This document shows, in pieces, positions 1-6,880 of a stretch of DNA of 13,419 nt (the stretch's first letter is position 1; the number at the start of each line of letters is the position of its first letter). Origin of the DNA: CAKZSB01 sp964646405 (GTDB lineage Bacteria; Pseudomonadota; Gammaproteobacteria; Granulosicoccales; Granulosicoccaceae); the NCBI GenBank assembly GCA_964646405.1, contig CAZYDV010000167.1, positions 1-13,419 of the forward strand, in the 5' to 3' direction. The position numbers were made by a program, and so were the translations under genes. The notes beneath the pieces are model-generated. The model had not been told where the DNA came from. It ran no database searches and saw only the letters and a program-made list of their open reading frames with translations.

Positions 1-1
1 T

Positions 2-388
2 TTTAGCGAAAACCGCTGGAACCACATGGTGCTCAAAGCGCTGTTCATCGACAGCACGCTGGCGCCCATTCAGGGGCTGGACGATCGCGCCAATGCAGAG
101 CTTGCAACCATTCTGTGCGACTACGCGCACGAGCGCTGGGCCGCTGGTCGCCCGGTCACCCCGGAGCTGTGGCGCTGTGTCGGGCCATTCGCCAGGGGCC
201 CGATGATCGACGACCTGGCTCGCGTCACTGAAGGCGGAAGCGAGGTGGAGCAGCAGGCGGCCCTGCTGGCGCTGGCGGCCTCTCCCGACCCGGCTGCCCA
301 CGAAATTGTGGGAAAATTCCCCGAAACCGGCGAAGCAATTGCCAATGGCTCACTGACGTGGGATTCTCTGAAAGTGGCCGACAACTAA
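2..388 (+). CDS. eboA: EboA-like protein, C-terminal part (5' end outside window)
   Basis: The frame is open from base 2 through the TAA at 386-388, with no start needed at the Met at 26. The residues before it (FSENRWNHMVLKALF) also fit the EboA family, so the gene is cut by the window edge and 128 residues are visible. The visible part is helical and Ala/Leu/Glu-rich and carries the family-like stretches PIQGLDDRAN, DYAHERWAAGR, ELWRCVGPF and the end GSLTWDSL. EboA has no assigned chemistry. It is a marker of the ebo cluster, and the EboB gene 28 bp downstream on the same strand makes the identification strong. No signal peptide or membrane segment is seen in this part. The family call rests on remembered family patterns plus context, not on an alignment. 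Confidence 0.85.
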   Translation, partial: FSENRWNHMVLKALFIDSTLAPIQGLDDRANAELATILCDYAHERWAAGRPVTPELWRCVGPFARGPMIDDLARVTEGGSEVEQQAALLALAASPDPAAHEIVGKFPETGEAIANGSLTWDSLKVADN

Positions 389-416
389 GCGCCACAACGG
401 CTCTGACAGGAACAAC

Positions 417-1340
417 ATGTACATCGATCCGCACGCTCACATGATTTCCCGCACCACCGACGACTACCAGGCGATGGCGGCCTCAGGGGTCGTTGCGGTA
501 ATCGAGCCTGCATTCTGGGTGGGGCAACCGCGCACGCACGTCGGCACCTACATCGATTATCTGTCGGCCATCATCGGCTTTGAACGATTCCGCGCCGGCC
601 AATTCGGCATTCGCCACTACTGCACGGTCGGACTCAACTCGAAAGAGGCCAACAACGAGGCACTGGCCGAGGCGGTGATGGAAATTCTGCCTCGCTTCGC
701 ACTGAAAGAAGGCGTCGTTGCGATCGGCGAAATTGGCTACGATGAGCAAACCGAACTGGAAGATCGCTACTTTCGCCAGCAACTGGATCTGGCCAAAGAG
801 CTCGATTTGCCGGTCATGATCCACACCCCGCACCGCGACAAAAAACGCGGCACCACGCGCTCGATGGACGTCTGTGAAGAACACGGCATGGACCCGTCGA
901 AAATCGTGGTTGACCACAACAATGAAGAGACCGTGCGGGAAGTGCTCGATCGCGGCTACTGGGCGGCATTTTCAATCTACCCGTCGACCAAAATGGGCAA
1001 TGAGCGCATGGTCGACATACTCGCCGAATACGGCGCCGAACGCATTATGGTCGATTCCGCCTGCGACTGGGGAATTTCAGAACCACTGGGGGTTGCCAAA
1101 ACAGCACGCCTGGCGCTGGAACGTGGCATCCCGCAGGCGCAGGTCGACATGGTCTGTTACGCGAACGCACTGGCGGCCTACGGACAGAGCGGCCAGATGA
1201 GCGAGGACGACTGGCTGAACCCGCCGCCGATCGACCAGCGCACGGTGTACGAAGGCAATTCTATTTTACGTGGCGGCCGCGATCCGGTTGTCGAAGACCA
1301 TTCTGTTAGCAGGAATGCCAACAAACTGATTATCGAGTAG
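417..1340 (+). CDS. eboB: EboB, TatD-family metal-dependent hydrolase
   Basis: This 307-residue protein has the TatD/amidohydrolase metal-site pattern: HxH at H6/H8 (DPHAHM), E105 in GEIGYDEQ, H136 in MIHTPHRDKKRG, H167 in VDHNNEE, and an Asp in VDSACDWG (213-217). The EboB type is indicated by AVIEPAFWVGQPRT (about 27-40), FGIRHYCTVGLN (63-74) and a C-terminal extension with GNSILRGG (280-287), which ordinary TatD DNases lack. EboB is thought to act in the cytosol, but its substrate is unknown. The ATG at 417 has AGGAA at 408-412, close to the start. It follows eboA by 28 bp and precedes idi by 7 bp, so the three are very likely co-transcribed. Deoxyribonuclease activity should not be assumed. 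Confidence 0.93.
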   Translation: MYIDPHAHMISRTTDDYQAMAASGVVAVIEPAFWVGQPRTHVGTYIDYLSAIIGFERFRAGQFGIRHYCTVGLNSKEANNEALAEAVMEILPRFALKEGVVAIGEIGYDEQTELEDRYFRQQLDLAKELDLPVMIHTPHRDKKRGTTRSMDVCEEHGMDPSKIVVDHNNEETVREVLDRGYWAAFSIYPSTKMGNERMVDILAEYGAERIMVDSACDWGISEPLGVAKTARLALERGIPQAQVDMVCYANALAAYGQSGQMSEDDWLNPPPIDQRTVYEGNSILRGGRDPVVEDHSVSRNANKLIIE

Positions 1341-1347
1341 CTACCTC

Positions 1348-1908
1348 ATGGAAAGAGCACCCCAAAGCGCATTGCGCGATATCGGTCTGCACGAGCAGAT
1401 CATCGCGATCGATGCCAACCCGCCCTACCCGATCGACAAACTCGAAGCGCACTTGTCGAATATCCGCCACGTGGCGATATCCATATTTGTTTTTCACGAT
1501 CGCAAGCTGTTGCTTCAGCAACGTGCTGCCACCAAATACCACTCGGCAGGGCTATGGGCCAACACCGTGTGCTCGCACCCGCGCTGGGATGAATCGGTCA
1601 GCGAGTGCGCCGACCGCCGACTCAACGAAGAGCTTGGCTGGAATACCCCGCTCAGCGAGTTCGGCACCATCGATTACCGCGCCCAGGTCGGCGAACTCTA
1701 CGAAAACGAACACGTGCATTGCTTCAGTGGCGAACTGACCGACCCCACGCACAGCGAGCGCTTCAACCCGCAGGAAGTCGCTGCAGTCGAGTGGCTGACG
1801 CTGGCGGAAATTCAACAGCAGATTGAGCGTCGCCCGGAAACGTTTACCGAGTGGTTCAAGATCTACATGAGCACGCATCGCGACATGATCGATGCGTTGT
1901 TGCACTAG
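1348..1908 (+). CDS. idi: Isopentenyl-diphosphate delta-isomerase, type 1
   Basis: This 186-residue Nudix-fold enzyme interconverts IPP and DMAPP in the cytosol. Its length is close to the roughly 180 residues of E. coli Idi. Visible hallmarks are the segment YHSAGLWANTVCSHP (64-78) with catalytic C75 and metal-ligand H77, the Nudix-like helix DESVSECADRRLNEELGW (81-98), and ENEHVHCF (119-126) with the two Glu of the metal/catalytic pair. H35 and H41 sit where the N-terminal metal histidines lie. The ATG at 1348 is only 7 bp after the eboB stop and has no clear Shine-Dalgarno sequence, so translation is probably coupled to eboB. The operon also encodes, further down, a UbiA-like prenyltransferase (eboC), so a dedicated DMAPP supply for that step is a reasonable inference. 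Whether the genome has another idi is not visible. Confidence 0.93.
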   Translation: MERAPQSALRDIGLHEQIIAIDANPPYPIDKLEAHLSNIRHVAISIFVFHDRKLLLQQRAATKYHSAGLWANTVCSHPRWDESVSECADRRLNEELGWNTPLSEFGTIDYRAQVGELYENEHVHCFSGELTDPTHSERFNPQEVAAVEWLTLAEIQQQIERRPETFTEWFKIYMSTHRDMIDALLH

Positions 1909-2149
1909 TCACTATCACAGAGTGCAATACCCACTAAAACGCGCTGACATATTGCTCCAGCAGGTGTCTCCAGCCCTGCTTTAAAAGGTGTTCATCACCG
2001 GTAGTTGTGATACATTCAGGTCAGCCGTGGTCGGTCATGTTCGGGCTGAATACTATCTCCCCATCGTGATTTCGCGGCACTTGTCGACGCATCAGGATTT
2101 TGCGGCGGCAAACCCTGACCATCGATCCTAATTTGGAGGAAATCACCAC

Positions 2150-3457
2150 ATGCAACTTACCAAACTGGTTGCCGCTGTTGCGCTCGGCACTGGCTTGCTT
2201 GCCGGAGGCGCAGTCGCACAGGCCGAAGGCGTCAAAGTCAAACTTGAGCCCTACGTTACTGGCGTCAATGCGCCTCTTGCCATGGTTCAACCCGCGGGTG
2301 ATGATCGCAAGTTTGTCGTCGAACAATTCGGCCGCGTGCGCGTCATCAATGCCGACGGCCAGCTCGAAGCACAGCCGTTCCTCGACATTCGCAACCTCAT
2401 CGTCACTCAATGGTCCGATTTCGACGAGCGCGGGCTGTTGGGACTGACCTTCCACCCGGATTTCGCAAGCAACGGCAAATTCTACGTCGCCTTCAGCGGA
2501 CACCTGGATTTCGATGCTGACCTGGGTAAAGAATTCTGGTGGTCACACACCAACACCGTTGCAGAATTCACCGTCTCTGCAGATGATCCAAACGTCGCCA
2601 ACCCGGCGTCCATGCGTATCATCACCGCAACCGATTGGCCGCAGTTTAACCACAACGGTCACTGGATCGATTTCGGCCCTGATGGCATGCTCTATATCTC
2701 AATGGGCGATGGCGGCTACGCCAACGACTGGGGTATCGGCCACAACGTCACCGAAGGTAACGGTCAGGATCTCACTACACCGCTGGGCAAGATTCTGCGC
2801 GTTGATGTCAACGGCACCGACGGCGACAAAAACTACGCCATTCCGGCTGACAACCCGTTTGTTGGCAACGACGAAGCACTGCCCGAAATCTGGGCCTACG
2901 GTCTGCGCAACCCCTGGCGCTGCTCGTTCGATACTGGCGGTGGCGACCTCTTCTGCGGTGATGTACAGCAAAACTCCTACGAGGAAATTGACGTCATCGA
3001 GAAAGGCGGCAACTACGGCTGGCGCAAGATGGAAGCGACTCACTGCTTCGACTACACCAAGCCCGACGATCATCCAGCCGACTGCGAAACCGCGGAGCTG
3101 ATCGAGCCGGTCATGGAATACAACAACTGTACTGCCAAGCCGGACGGTTGCCTGGGTATCTCTGTCACTGGCGGCTACGTCTACCAGGGCTCCAATGAAG
3201 ACTGGAAAGGCAAATACATCTTCGGTGACTGGAGTAAGTCATTCGCCCAGATGAAAGGCCAGGTCTTCATCGGTTCACCAGGTGGCGATGGCAACTGGGA
3301 AATGGAAGTGGCAGAAGTCGCCAATATGCCGGGCGACGTGCCCTACATTCTTGCCTTCGCGCAGGATTCGGCCGGCGAAGTCTATGCACTGACTTCTATC
3401 ACCACAGGTCCGGTTGGCTCACTGGATACGATTTATAAAATCGTTCCCGCTGAGTAA
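2150..3457 (+). CDS. Secreted PQQ-dependent sugar/aldose dehydrogenase (GSDH-type beta-propeller)
   Basis: This 435-residue protein has a Sec signal peptide (about 1-25, LLAGGAVAQA) followed by a glucose/sorbosone dehydrogenase-type six-bladed propeller. Family motifs in order are ERGLLGLTFHPDF (93-105), FNHNGHWIDFGPDG (166-179) with H168 placed like the catalytic His of soluble glucose dehydrogenase, YISMGDGG (182-189), GLRNPWRCSF (251-260) and GDVQQNSYEEIDVIEKGGNYGW (270-291, conserved core EEIDVIEKGGNYGW). Family members use PQQ to oxidise sugars or related alcohols in the periplasm and pass electrons to a cytochrome or quinone; the substrate cannot be read from sequence. The ATG at 2150 has a strong GGAGGA at 2135-2140. 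It lies 241 bp after idi and is closed by an intrinsic terminator. A diheme cytochrome c gene follows and is a natural electron acceptor. Some HHIP-like homologues have unknown activity, so the enzymatic call is by family. Confidence 0.85.
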   Translation: MQLTKLVAAVALGTGLLAGGAVAQAEGVKVKLEPYVTGVNAPLAMVQPAGDDRKFVVEQFGRVRVINADGQLEAQPFLDIRNLIVTQWSDFDERGLLGLTFHPDFASNGKFYVAFSGHLDFDADLGKEFWWSHTNTVAEFTVSADDPNVANPASMRIITATDWPQFNHNGHWIDFGPDGMLYISMGDGGYANDWGIGHNVTEGNGQDLTTPLGKILRVDVNGTDGDKNYAIPADNPFVGNDEALPEIWAYGLRNPWRCSFDTGGGDLFCGDVQQNSYEEIDVIEKGGNYGWRKMEATHCFDYTKPDDHPADCETAELIEPVMEYNNCTAKPDGCLGISVTGGYVYQGSNEDWKGKYIFGDWSKSFAQMKGQVFIGSPGGDGNWEMEVAEVANMPGDVPYILAFAQDSAGEVYALTSITTGPVGSLDTIYKIVPAE

Positions 3458-3480
3458 TTCACCGGCAGGCTGAAGTAACG

Positions 3481-3512
3481 GGCTGCCCGCACACGCGGGC
3501 GGCCTTTTTTTT
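3481..3512 (+). terminator. Rho-independent terminator after the PQQ dehydrogenase gene
   Basis: A 10-bp G+C-rich stem (3481-3490 with 3495-3504, one G-U wobble) closes a 4-base ACAC loop and runs directly into eight T (3505-3512). It begins 23 bp past the dehydrogenase stop. It should end transcription coming from eboA-eboB-idi and the dehydrogenase, so the downstream cytochrome and eboE-eboC probably need their own promoters or read-through. Confidence 0.88.
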
Positions 3513-3647
3513 GACTGAGATTCAGGCTTGTCGGCACCAGGAAACACTGAGTTGCCGACACCGCTTGCCAGCAGACCTGTCACTGCCGACAGCCAGCGTT
3601 CAGCCTGCTTTGGTAAAACTGTCACCGATCAATCAGGGTATCGATTC

Positions 3648-4397
3648 ATGAAAAGAGTTGTCACAAGCCTTCTTGCGGTATCGATGCTGGGCCTCTTCGG
3701 GCTACAGGTCAACGCAGCCAATGCGGTCAAAGGCGCCGAAATATTCAAACAATGCGCCGTGTGCCACACCATGGGTGCCGGTGCCGAGCCGACGATTGGC
3801 CCTACGCTCAACCACGTGTTCGGCAGAGTGGCTGGAGGCGAACCCGCCTTTGCAGGTTACTCAGAAGGCATGAAGGCCAAAGGGGCCGAGAATCACATCT
3901 GGCACGAGAAAACACTGTATAAATTTTTGGCCAATCCAGCCAAGCGCGTACCTGGCACCATTATGGCGTTCCCGGGTCTTAAAACCGAAAAGGAAATCAA
4001 AGACCTGCTCGCCTACATGATTGAATTTTCGCCGGCCTACAAGCCCAAGTCGCGCAAAGCTGTCAGCGCCGAGGCGATGGCCGCCGCCGCCGTGCCGGAG
4101 ATGGTCACCGATGACGGCACGCCGGAAGATCCGGACTTCAGCGCCGAAAACATGGCCTCGGCCGACGCGATTGGCACCGGTGAAGTCCTGTGGGCAAAAC
4201 AGTGCCGACACTGCCATGGAAACTCCGCGTATCCGGGTAAGGCACCGAAGCTGAAACCGGCACGTTACACACCCGATTTCACGTTTGATCGCATCACCAA
4301 CGGCTTTCGCAAGATGCCCGCCTGGAAGAGTGTGTTTTCACTCGAAGAGCGCACCGGGCTTGTTGCGTATATTCTCAGCGATCAGTTTTCGCCGTAG
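3648..4397 (+). CDS. Exported diheme cytochrome c
   Basis: This 249-residue protein has a signal peptide (about 1-23, MKRVVTSLLAVSMLGLFG... ending VNA) and two cytochrome c domains. The first has CAVCH at 36-40, GPTLNHVFGR (51-60) and a likely axial Met at 106 in GTIMAFPGL, like class I c2/mitochondrial-type cytochromes. The second has CRHCH at 186-190 and a likely Met ligand at 223 in FRKMPAWKS. An Ala-rich and acidic linker (about 137-178) joins them. The frame is open further upstream to 3528, but the Met at 3648 begins a normal signal peptide and has AGGG about 10 bp upstream, so this start is chosen. It should sit in the periplasm and carry electrons, plausibly from the PQQ dehydrogenase encoded just before it, toward a terminal oxidase. 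That partnership is inferred from order only, since a terminator lies between the genes. Confidence 0.88.
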   Translation: MKRVVTSLLAVSMLGLFGLQVNAANAVKGAEIFKQCAVCHTMGAGAEPTIGPTLNHVFGRVAGGEPAFAGYSEGMKAKGAENHIWHEKTLYKFLANPAKRVPGTIMAFPGLKTEKEIKDLLAYMIEFSPAYKPKSRKAVSAEAMAAAAVPEMVTDDGTPEDPDFSAENMASADAIGTGEVLWAKQCRHCHGNSAYPGKAPKLKPARYTPDFTFDRITNGFRKMPAWKSVFSLEERTGLVAYILSDQFSP

Positions 4398-4415
4398 CGT
4401 TATAAAACAAAATGC

Positions 4416-4488
4416 AAACGGTGCGATTCGCAAATTCAGACACGCATGCGACGTAGGGTGTCGGTGAGAGAAACGAACCGCACCGTTT
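4416..4488. repeat. Structured repeat, copy 1 (short form)
   Basis: The ends form an inverted repeat: 4416-4430 and 4474-4488 are complementary at 14 of 15 positions (core CGGTGCGATTCG / CGAACCGCACCG). Inside lies CGTAGGGTGTCGGTGAGAG (4452-4470), which recurs in copy 2. The 7-bp word ATGCAAA stands on both sides (4412-4418 and 4494-4500) and could be a target-site duplication. It resembles the small GTAGGGTG-type intergenic repeats often seen in Proteobacteria; it does not encode a protein. Confidence 0.65.
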
Positions 4489-4549
4489 CGCCCATGCAAA
4501 ATATCCCGCTCGATTTTCCGATCACCTGCGGCGTAAATCATGAAACATG

Positions 4550-4638
4550 CGGTGCGATTCGCACCTCTCATCGGCACCCTACGCAAAACTCAGGCACACA
4601 TGCCTCGTATGGTGTCGGTGAGAGACACAAACCGCAAC
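4550..4638. repeat. Structured repeat, copy 2 (long form with extra inner arm)
   Basis: It begins with the same CGGTGCGATTCGCA as copy 1 (4550-4563) and ends with a 33-bp segment (4606-4638) that matches copy 1 positions 4452-4484 at 29 of 33 sites. Unlike copy 1 it also has an inner left arm at about 4565-4583 that is the reverse complement of 4606-4624 at 16 of 19 sites, giving a long hairpin around a loop of about 22 bases. Copy 1 looks like this form with the inner arm deleted. Confidence 0.62.
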
Positions 4639-4644
4639 AGCGTC

Positions 4645-4666
4645 TCGGCTGTTTCAATACAGCCGA
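4645..4666. other. Perfect hairpin upstream of eboE
   Basis: TCGGCTGT (4645-4652) and ACAGCCGA (4659-4666) are perfectly complementary around a 6-base loop TTCAAT. It lies about 50 bp before the eboE start. No T-run follows, so it is a poor intrinsic terminator. It could be an operator half-site pair or an mRNA leader stem; neither is shown. Confidence 0.4.
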
Positions 4667-4717
4667 ATTCGTACTTCACTACAGCCCATCAGCCAGAGCC
4701 CATAAGGGGAATTTCCG

Positions 4718-5923
4718 TTGCGATTGCAAACCAGCGCCGGCGATGTCCAGCATTTGAGTTACTGCTCGAACATTCATCCCGGTGAAAGCTGGGATCAGGT
4801 GCGCGATAACCTGTCGCACCACCTGCCCGGTATCCGACAGCAGCTCGCGCCGGACGAGCCCTTCGGCATTGGCCTGCGGCTATCGGCAAGTGCGGCGGAG
4901 GCACTATCGCAAGATGACAACCTGTCCGATTTCAAAACGTTTCTGGCCGACGGCAACTACTACGTATTCACCATCAACGGTTTTCCGTATGGCCCATTCC
5001 ACGGCACGCGGGTAAAGGAAGATGTCTACCTGCCCGACTGGATGGACCCCGAGCGGACGCGTTACAGCAATCAACTGGCCGATGTGTTCGCCAAACTGAT
5101 GCCAGCCGATGAAATCGGCAGCATCAGTACCGTGCCCGGTGCCTTCAAGACCAATGTTAAAAACACCGCCCATCTGCACAGCATGGCCGATAATCTGATC
5201 ATGCACGCATCCCACCTGGCGTGGCTGGAGCGCGATACCGGCGCCTGCATCACCACCGCACTGGAACCCGAGCCCTGCTGTTTCCTTGAAACGATCGATG
5301 AGTCGGTAGAGTTCTTTCAAAGCCAGTTGTTCAGCCAGCGAGCCATCGGAAAAATGGCCGCACTGGTGGGCACCGACCACGGCAATGCTGAAGCGTTGCT
5401 GCGCAAACACCTGACCCTGTGCCTGGACATCTGCCACGCGGCCGTTGAATTTGAAGACGCTGCCGATTGCCTCAACAAACTGCGCGGCGCCGGCATTGGC
5501 ATTGGCAAACTGCAAATCAGCGCCGGCTTGCGACTGGAGAATGTCACACCGGACAGCGCAGAAATCCTGCGCCCGTTTGACGATGGCGTCTATCTGCATC
5601 AGGTCGTCGAAGACCACAATGGCACGCTCAATCGCTACACCGATTTGCCCGCCGCATTTGCGAACCTCGCCAACGATAACTTACCGCGTGAGTGGCGCGT
5701 GCATTTTCATGTCCCGATATTTCACAACGATCTGGGTAACTTTTCATCCACCCAGTTTTTCATCAGCGAAATGCTCGCCCTGCATCGGCAGCAGCCGATC
5801 AGTAATCATCTTGAGGTAGAAACCTACACCTGGAACGTCTTGCCAGAAGCCTATCGCGATCGATCAATCGATGACGCGATCGTCAATGAACTGAACTGGG
5901 TCAGAAACGAGCTGGCACAATGA
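4718..5923 (+). CDS. eboE: EboE, TIM-barrel metabolite traffic protein
   Basis: This 401-residue protein of the xylose isomerase-like TIM-barrel type is recognised as EboE by LSYCSNIHPGESWDQV (13-28), PFGIGLRLSASAAEAL (48-63), VFTINGFPYGPFHGTRVKED (83-102), YLPDWMDPERTRYSNQLAD (104-122) and SISTVPGAFK (135-144). Likely barrel metal/catalytic positions are the Glu of EPEP (183-186), D237/H240 in LDICH, H331 in HFHVP and E368 in VETYTWNVLP. EboE homologues are tied to moving a metabolite toward the periplasm, but no reaction is proven. It has no signal peptide, so it is probably cytosolic. The start is TTG at 4718: AAGGGGA at 4704-4710 is well placed, and the protein begins directly with the family's N-terminal region. 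Its stop overlaps the eboC start by ATGA, indicating translational coupling. Confidence 0.92.
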   Translation: MRLQTSAGDVQHLSYCSNIHPGESWDQVRDNLSHHLPGIRQQLAPDEPFGIGLRLSASAAEALSQDDNLSDFKTFLADGNYYVFTINGFPYGPFHGTRVKEDVYLPDWMDPERTRYSNQLADVFAKLMPADEIGSISTVPGAFKTNVKNTAHLHSMADNLIMHASHLAWLERDTGACITTALEPEPCCFLETIDESVEFFQSQLFSQRAIGKMAALVGTDHGNAEALLRKHLTLCLDICHAAVEFEDAADCLNKLRGAGIGIGKLQISAGLRLENVTPDSAEILRPFDDGVYLHQVVEDHNGTLNRYTDLPAAFANLANDNLPREWRVHFHVPIFHNDLGNFSSTQFFISEMLALHRQQPISNHLEVETYTWNVLPEAYRDRSIDDAIVNELNWVRNELAQ

Positions 5924-6807
5924 ACCTCAACGTCTTTTTTACTCTGGGCCGCGTCTCCAATCTGCCGACCGTCTGGACCAACTGTATCGCCGGTACCGTG
6001 CTGGCAACTGTCGCCTCACAGGCTGTGCCATTCAATGCCTTGCCACTCGTCGTGCTGTTGATAGCGATGACGCTGGCCTATATCGGCGGCATGTTCCTGA
6101 ACGATGCATTTGATCACAAGATAGATGCGATCGAGCGGCCAGAGCGTCCGATACCGTCTGGCCGTGTCAGCGCCACCACGGTTTACACCTGGGGTTTTGG
6201 CATGCTGGCAATCTCAATCGCACTGGTTGCCTGGACGGCGCTCGGCAATCCGCAGTCCGGCGGATGGATGGCTGTGATCAGCGCGATAGCGCTGTGCGGC
6301 GCCATCATTCTGTACAACGCCTGGCACAAAAATAATCCGCTCAGCCCGTTCGTCATGGGCCTGTGCCGCATGCTGGTGTACACCACCGCCGCCTACAGTG
6401 TCACGGCAAGCCCGGCCGCGGTGCTGTTCGCCGCAGCCGTTGCATTGCTGTGCTATCTGATTGGCCTGACATACGTCGCCAAGCAGGAGAATATCGGCAA
6501 CGTTAAGAACCTTTGGCCGTTGTTGTTTCTCGCCGCACCACTGGTCTACGGCGCCATCCTCAACAACGGACACACACTGGGCTGGATCGCGCTCGCGGCA
6601 CTGGCTGTCTGGCTGATGGTAGCGATCAATTTTGTCCGCCGCAGAGGCCCCGGTGATATACCACGCGCGGTCGTCAGCATGATTGCCGGCATCTCACTGG
6701 TGGATGCGATTTTCATTGCCGCAATGGGCGCGACCGGACTTGCGATATTGGCATGGCTGGGGTTTGCCGCCACACTACTACTGCAGAAAGTCGTCTCTGG
6801 CACCTGA
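5920..6807 (+). CDS. eboC: EboC, UbiA-like membrane prenyltransferase
   Basis: This 295-residue, strongly hydrophobic protein has roughly eight or nine membrane spans. It carries the first Asp-rich motif of the UbiA superfamily, NDAFDHKID (61-69), followed by ERPERPIPSGRVS (72-84), the typical ERPxRPIPSG loop. The second Asp motif expected of UbiA enzymes is not seen; the corresponding loop reads GLTYVAKQEN (182-191). UbiA proteins transfer an isoprenoid chain to a small acceptor in the inner membrane, and EboC's own acceptor is unknown. The ATG at 5920 overlaps the eboE stop by 4 bp. It is the last + strand gene of the locus; the next gene is convergent, so eboD and eboF do not follow here. 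The idi gene earlier in the locus could supply the allylic diphosphate. Confidence 0.9.
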   Translation: MNLNVFFTLGRVSNLPTVWTNCIAGTVLATVASQAVPFNALPLVVLLIAMTLAYIGGMFLNDAFDHKIDAIERPERPIPSGRVSATTVYTWGFGMLAISIALVAWTALGNPQSGGWMAVISAIALCGAIILYNAWHKNNPLSPFVMGLCRMLVYTTAAYSVTASPAAVLFAAAVALLCYLIGLTYVAKQENIGNVKNLWPLLFLAAPLVYGAILNNGHTLGWIALAALAVWLMVAINFVRRRGPGDIPRAVVSMIAGISLVDAIFIAAMGATGLAILAWLGFAATLLLQKVVSGT

Positions 6808-6880
6808 TACAGCGCAGCGAACCGGGTGGTTTTTGTGCCGCTCGTGTGCCGCTCATGTGGGAGGACAGCAGTGTTGCGCG

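Larger units (their letters stand above)
4398..4717 (+). other. Non-coding gap between cytochrome c gene and eboE
   Basis: No gene is supported in these 320 bp. Short open frames here run through repeat sequence and have no convincing start or family. The stretch holds two copies of a structured repeat (about 4416-4488 and 4550-4638), a perfect 8-bp hairpin at 4645-4666, and the ribosome binding site of eboE at 4704-4710. No T-run follows any of the stems, so a terminator for the cytochrome gene is not evident. A promoter for eboE should lie here but I could not place a convincing -35/-10 pair. Confidence 0.6.

Noticed and set aside
483..917. Minus-strand open frame of 144 codons inside eboB
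   Set aside because: It is antisense to conserved TatD metal-site codons and is best explained by the codon bias of eboB.
1959..1980. Hairpin AGCAGG/CCTGCT after idi as a terminator
   Set aside because: Only 6 bp of stem with a 10-base loop and just three T after it; too weak to call, so whether idi and the dehydrogenase share a transcript stays open.
2011..2056. TACATT and TACTAT as -10 boxes for the dehydrogenase gene
   Set aside because: Neither has an acceptable -35 at 16-18 bp, so no promoter is called.
3511..3539. TTGACT after the terminator as a -35 for the cytochrome c gene
   Set aside because: At 17 bp spacing the -10 position reads GCACCA, which is no match, and its first bases belong to the terminator T-run.
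4446..4785. Short overlapping plus-strand frames between the cytochrome gene and eboE
   Set aside because: They read through the two structured repeats, and similar words in them come from the repeat rather than from protein conservation.
4904..5617. Minus-strand open frame of 237 codons
   Set aside because: It lies fully inside eboE on the other strand, has no recognisable domain or ribosome site, and eboE itself is well supported by family motifs.
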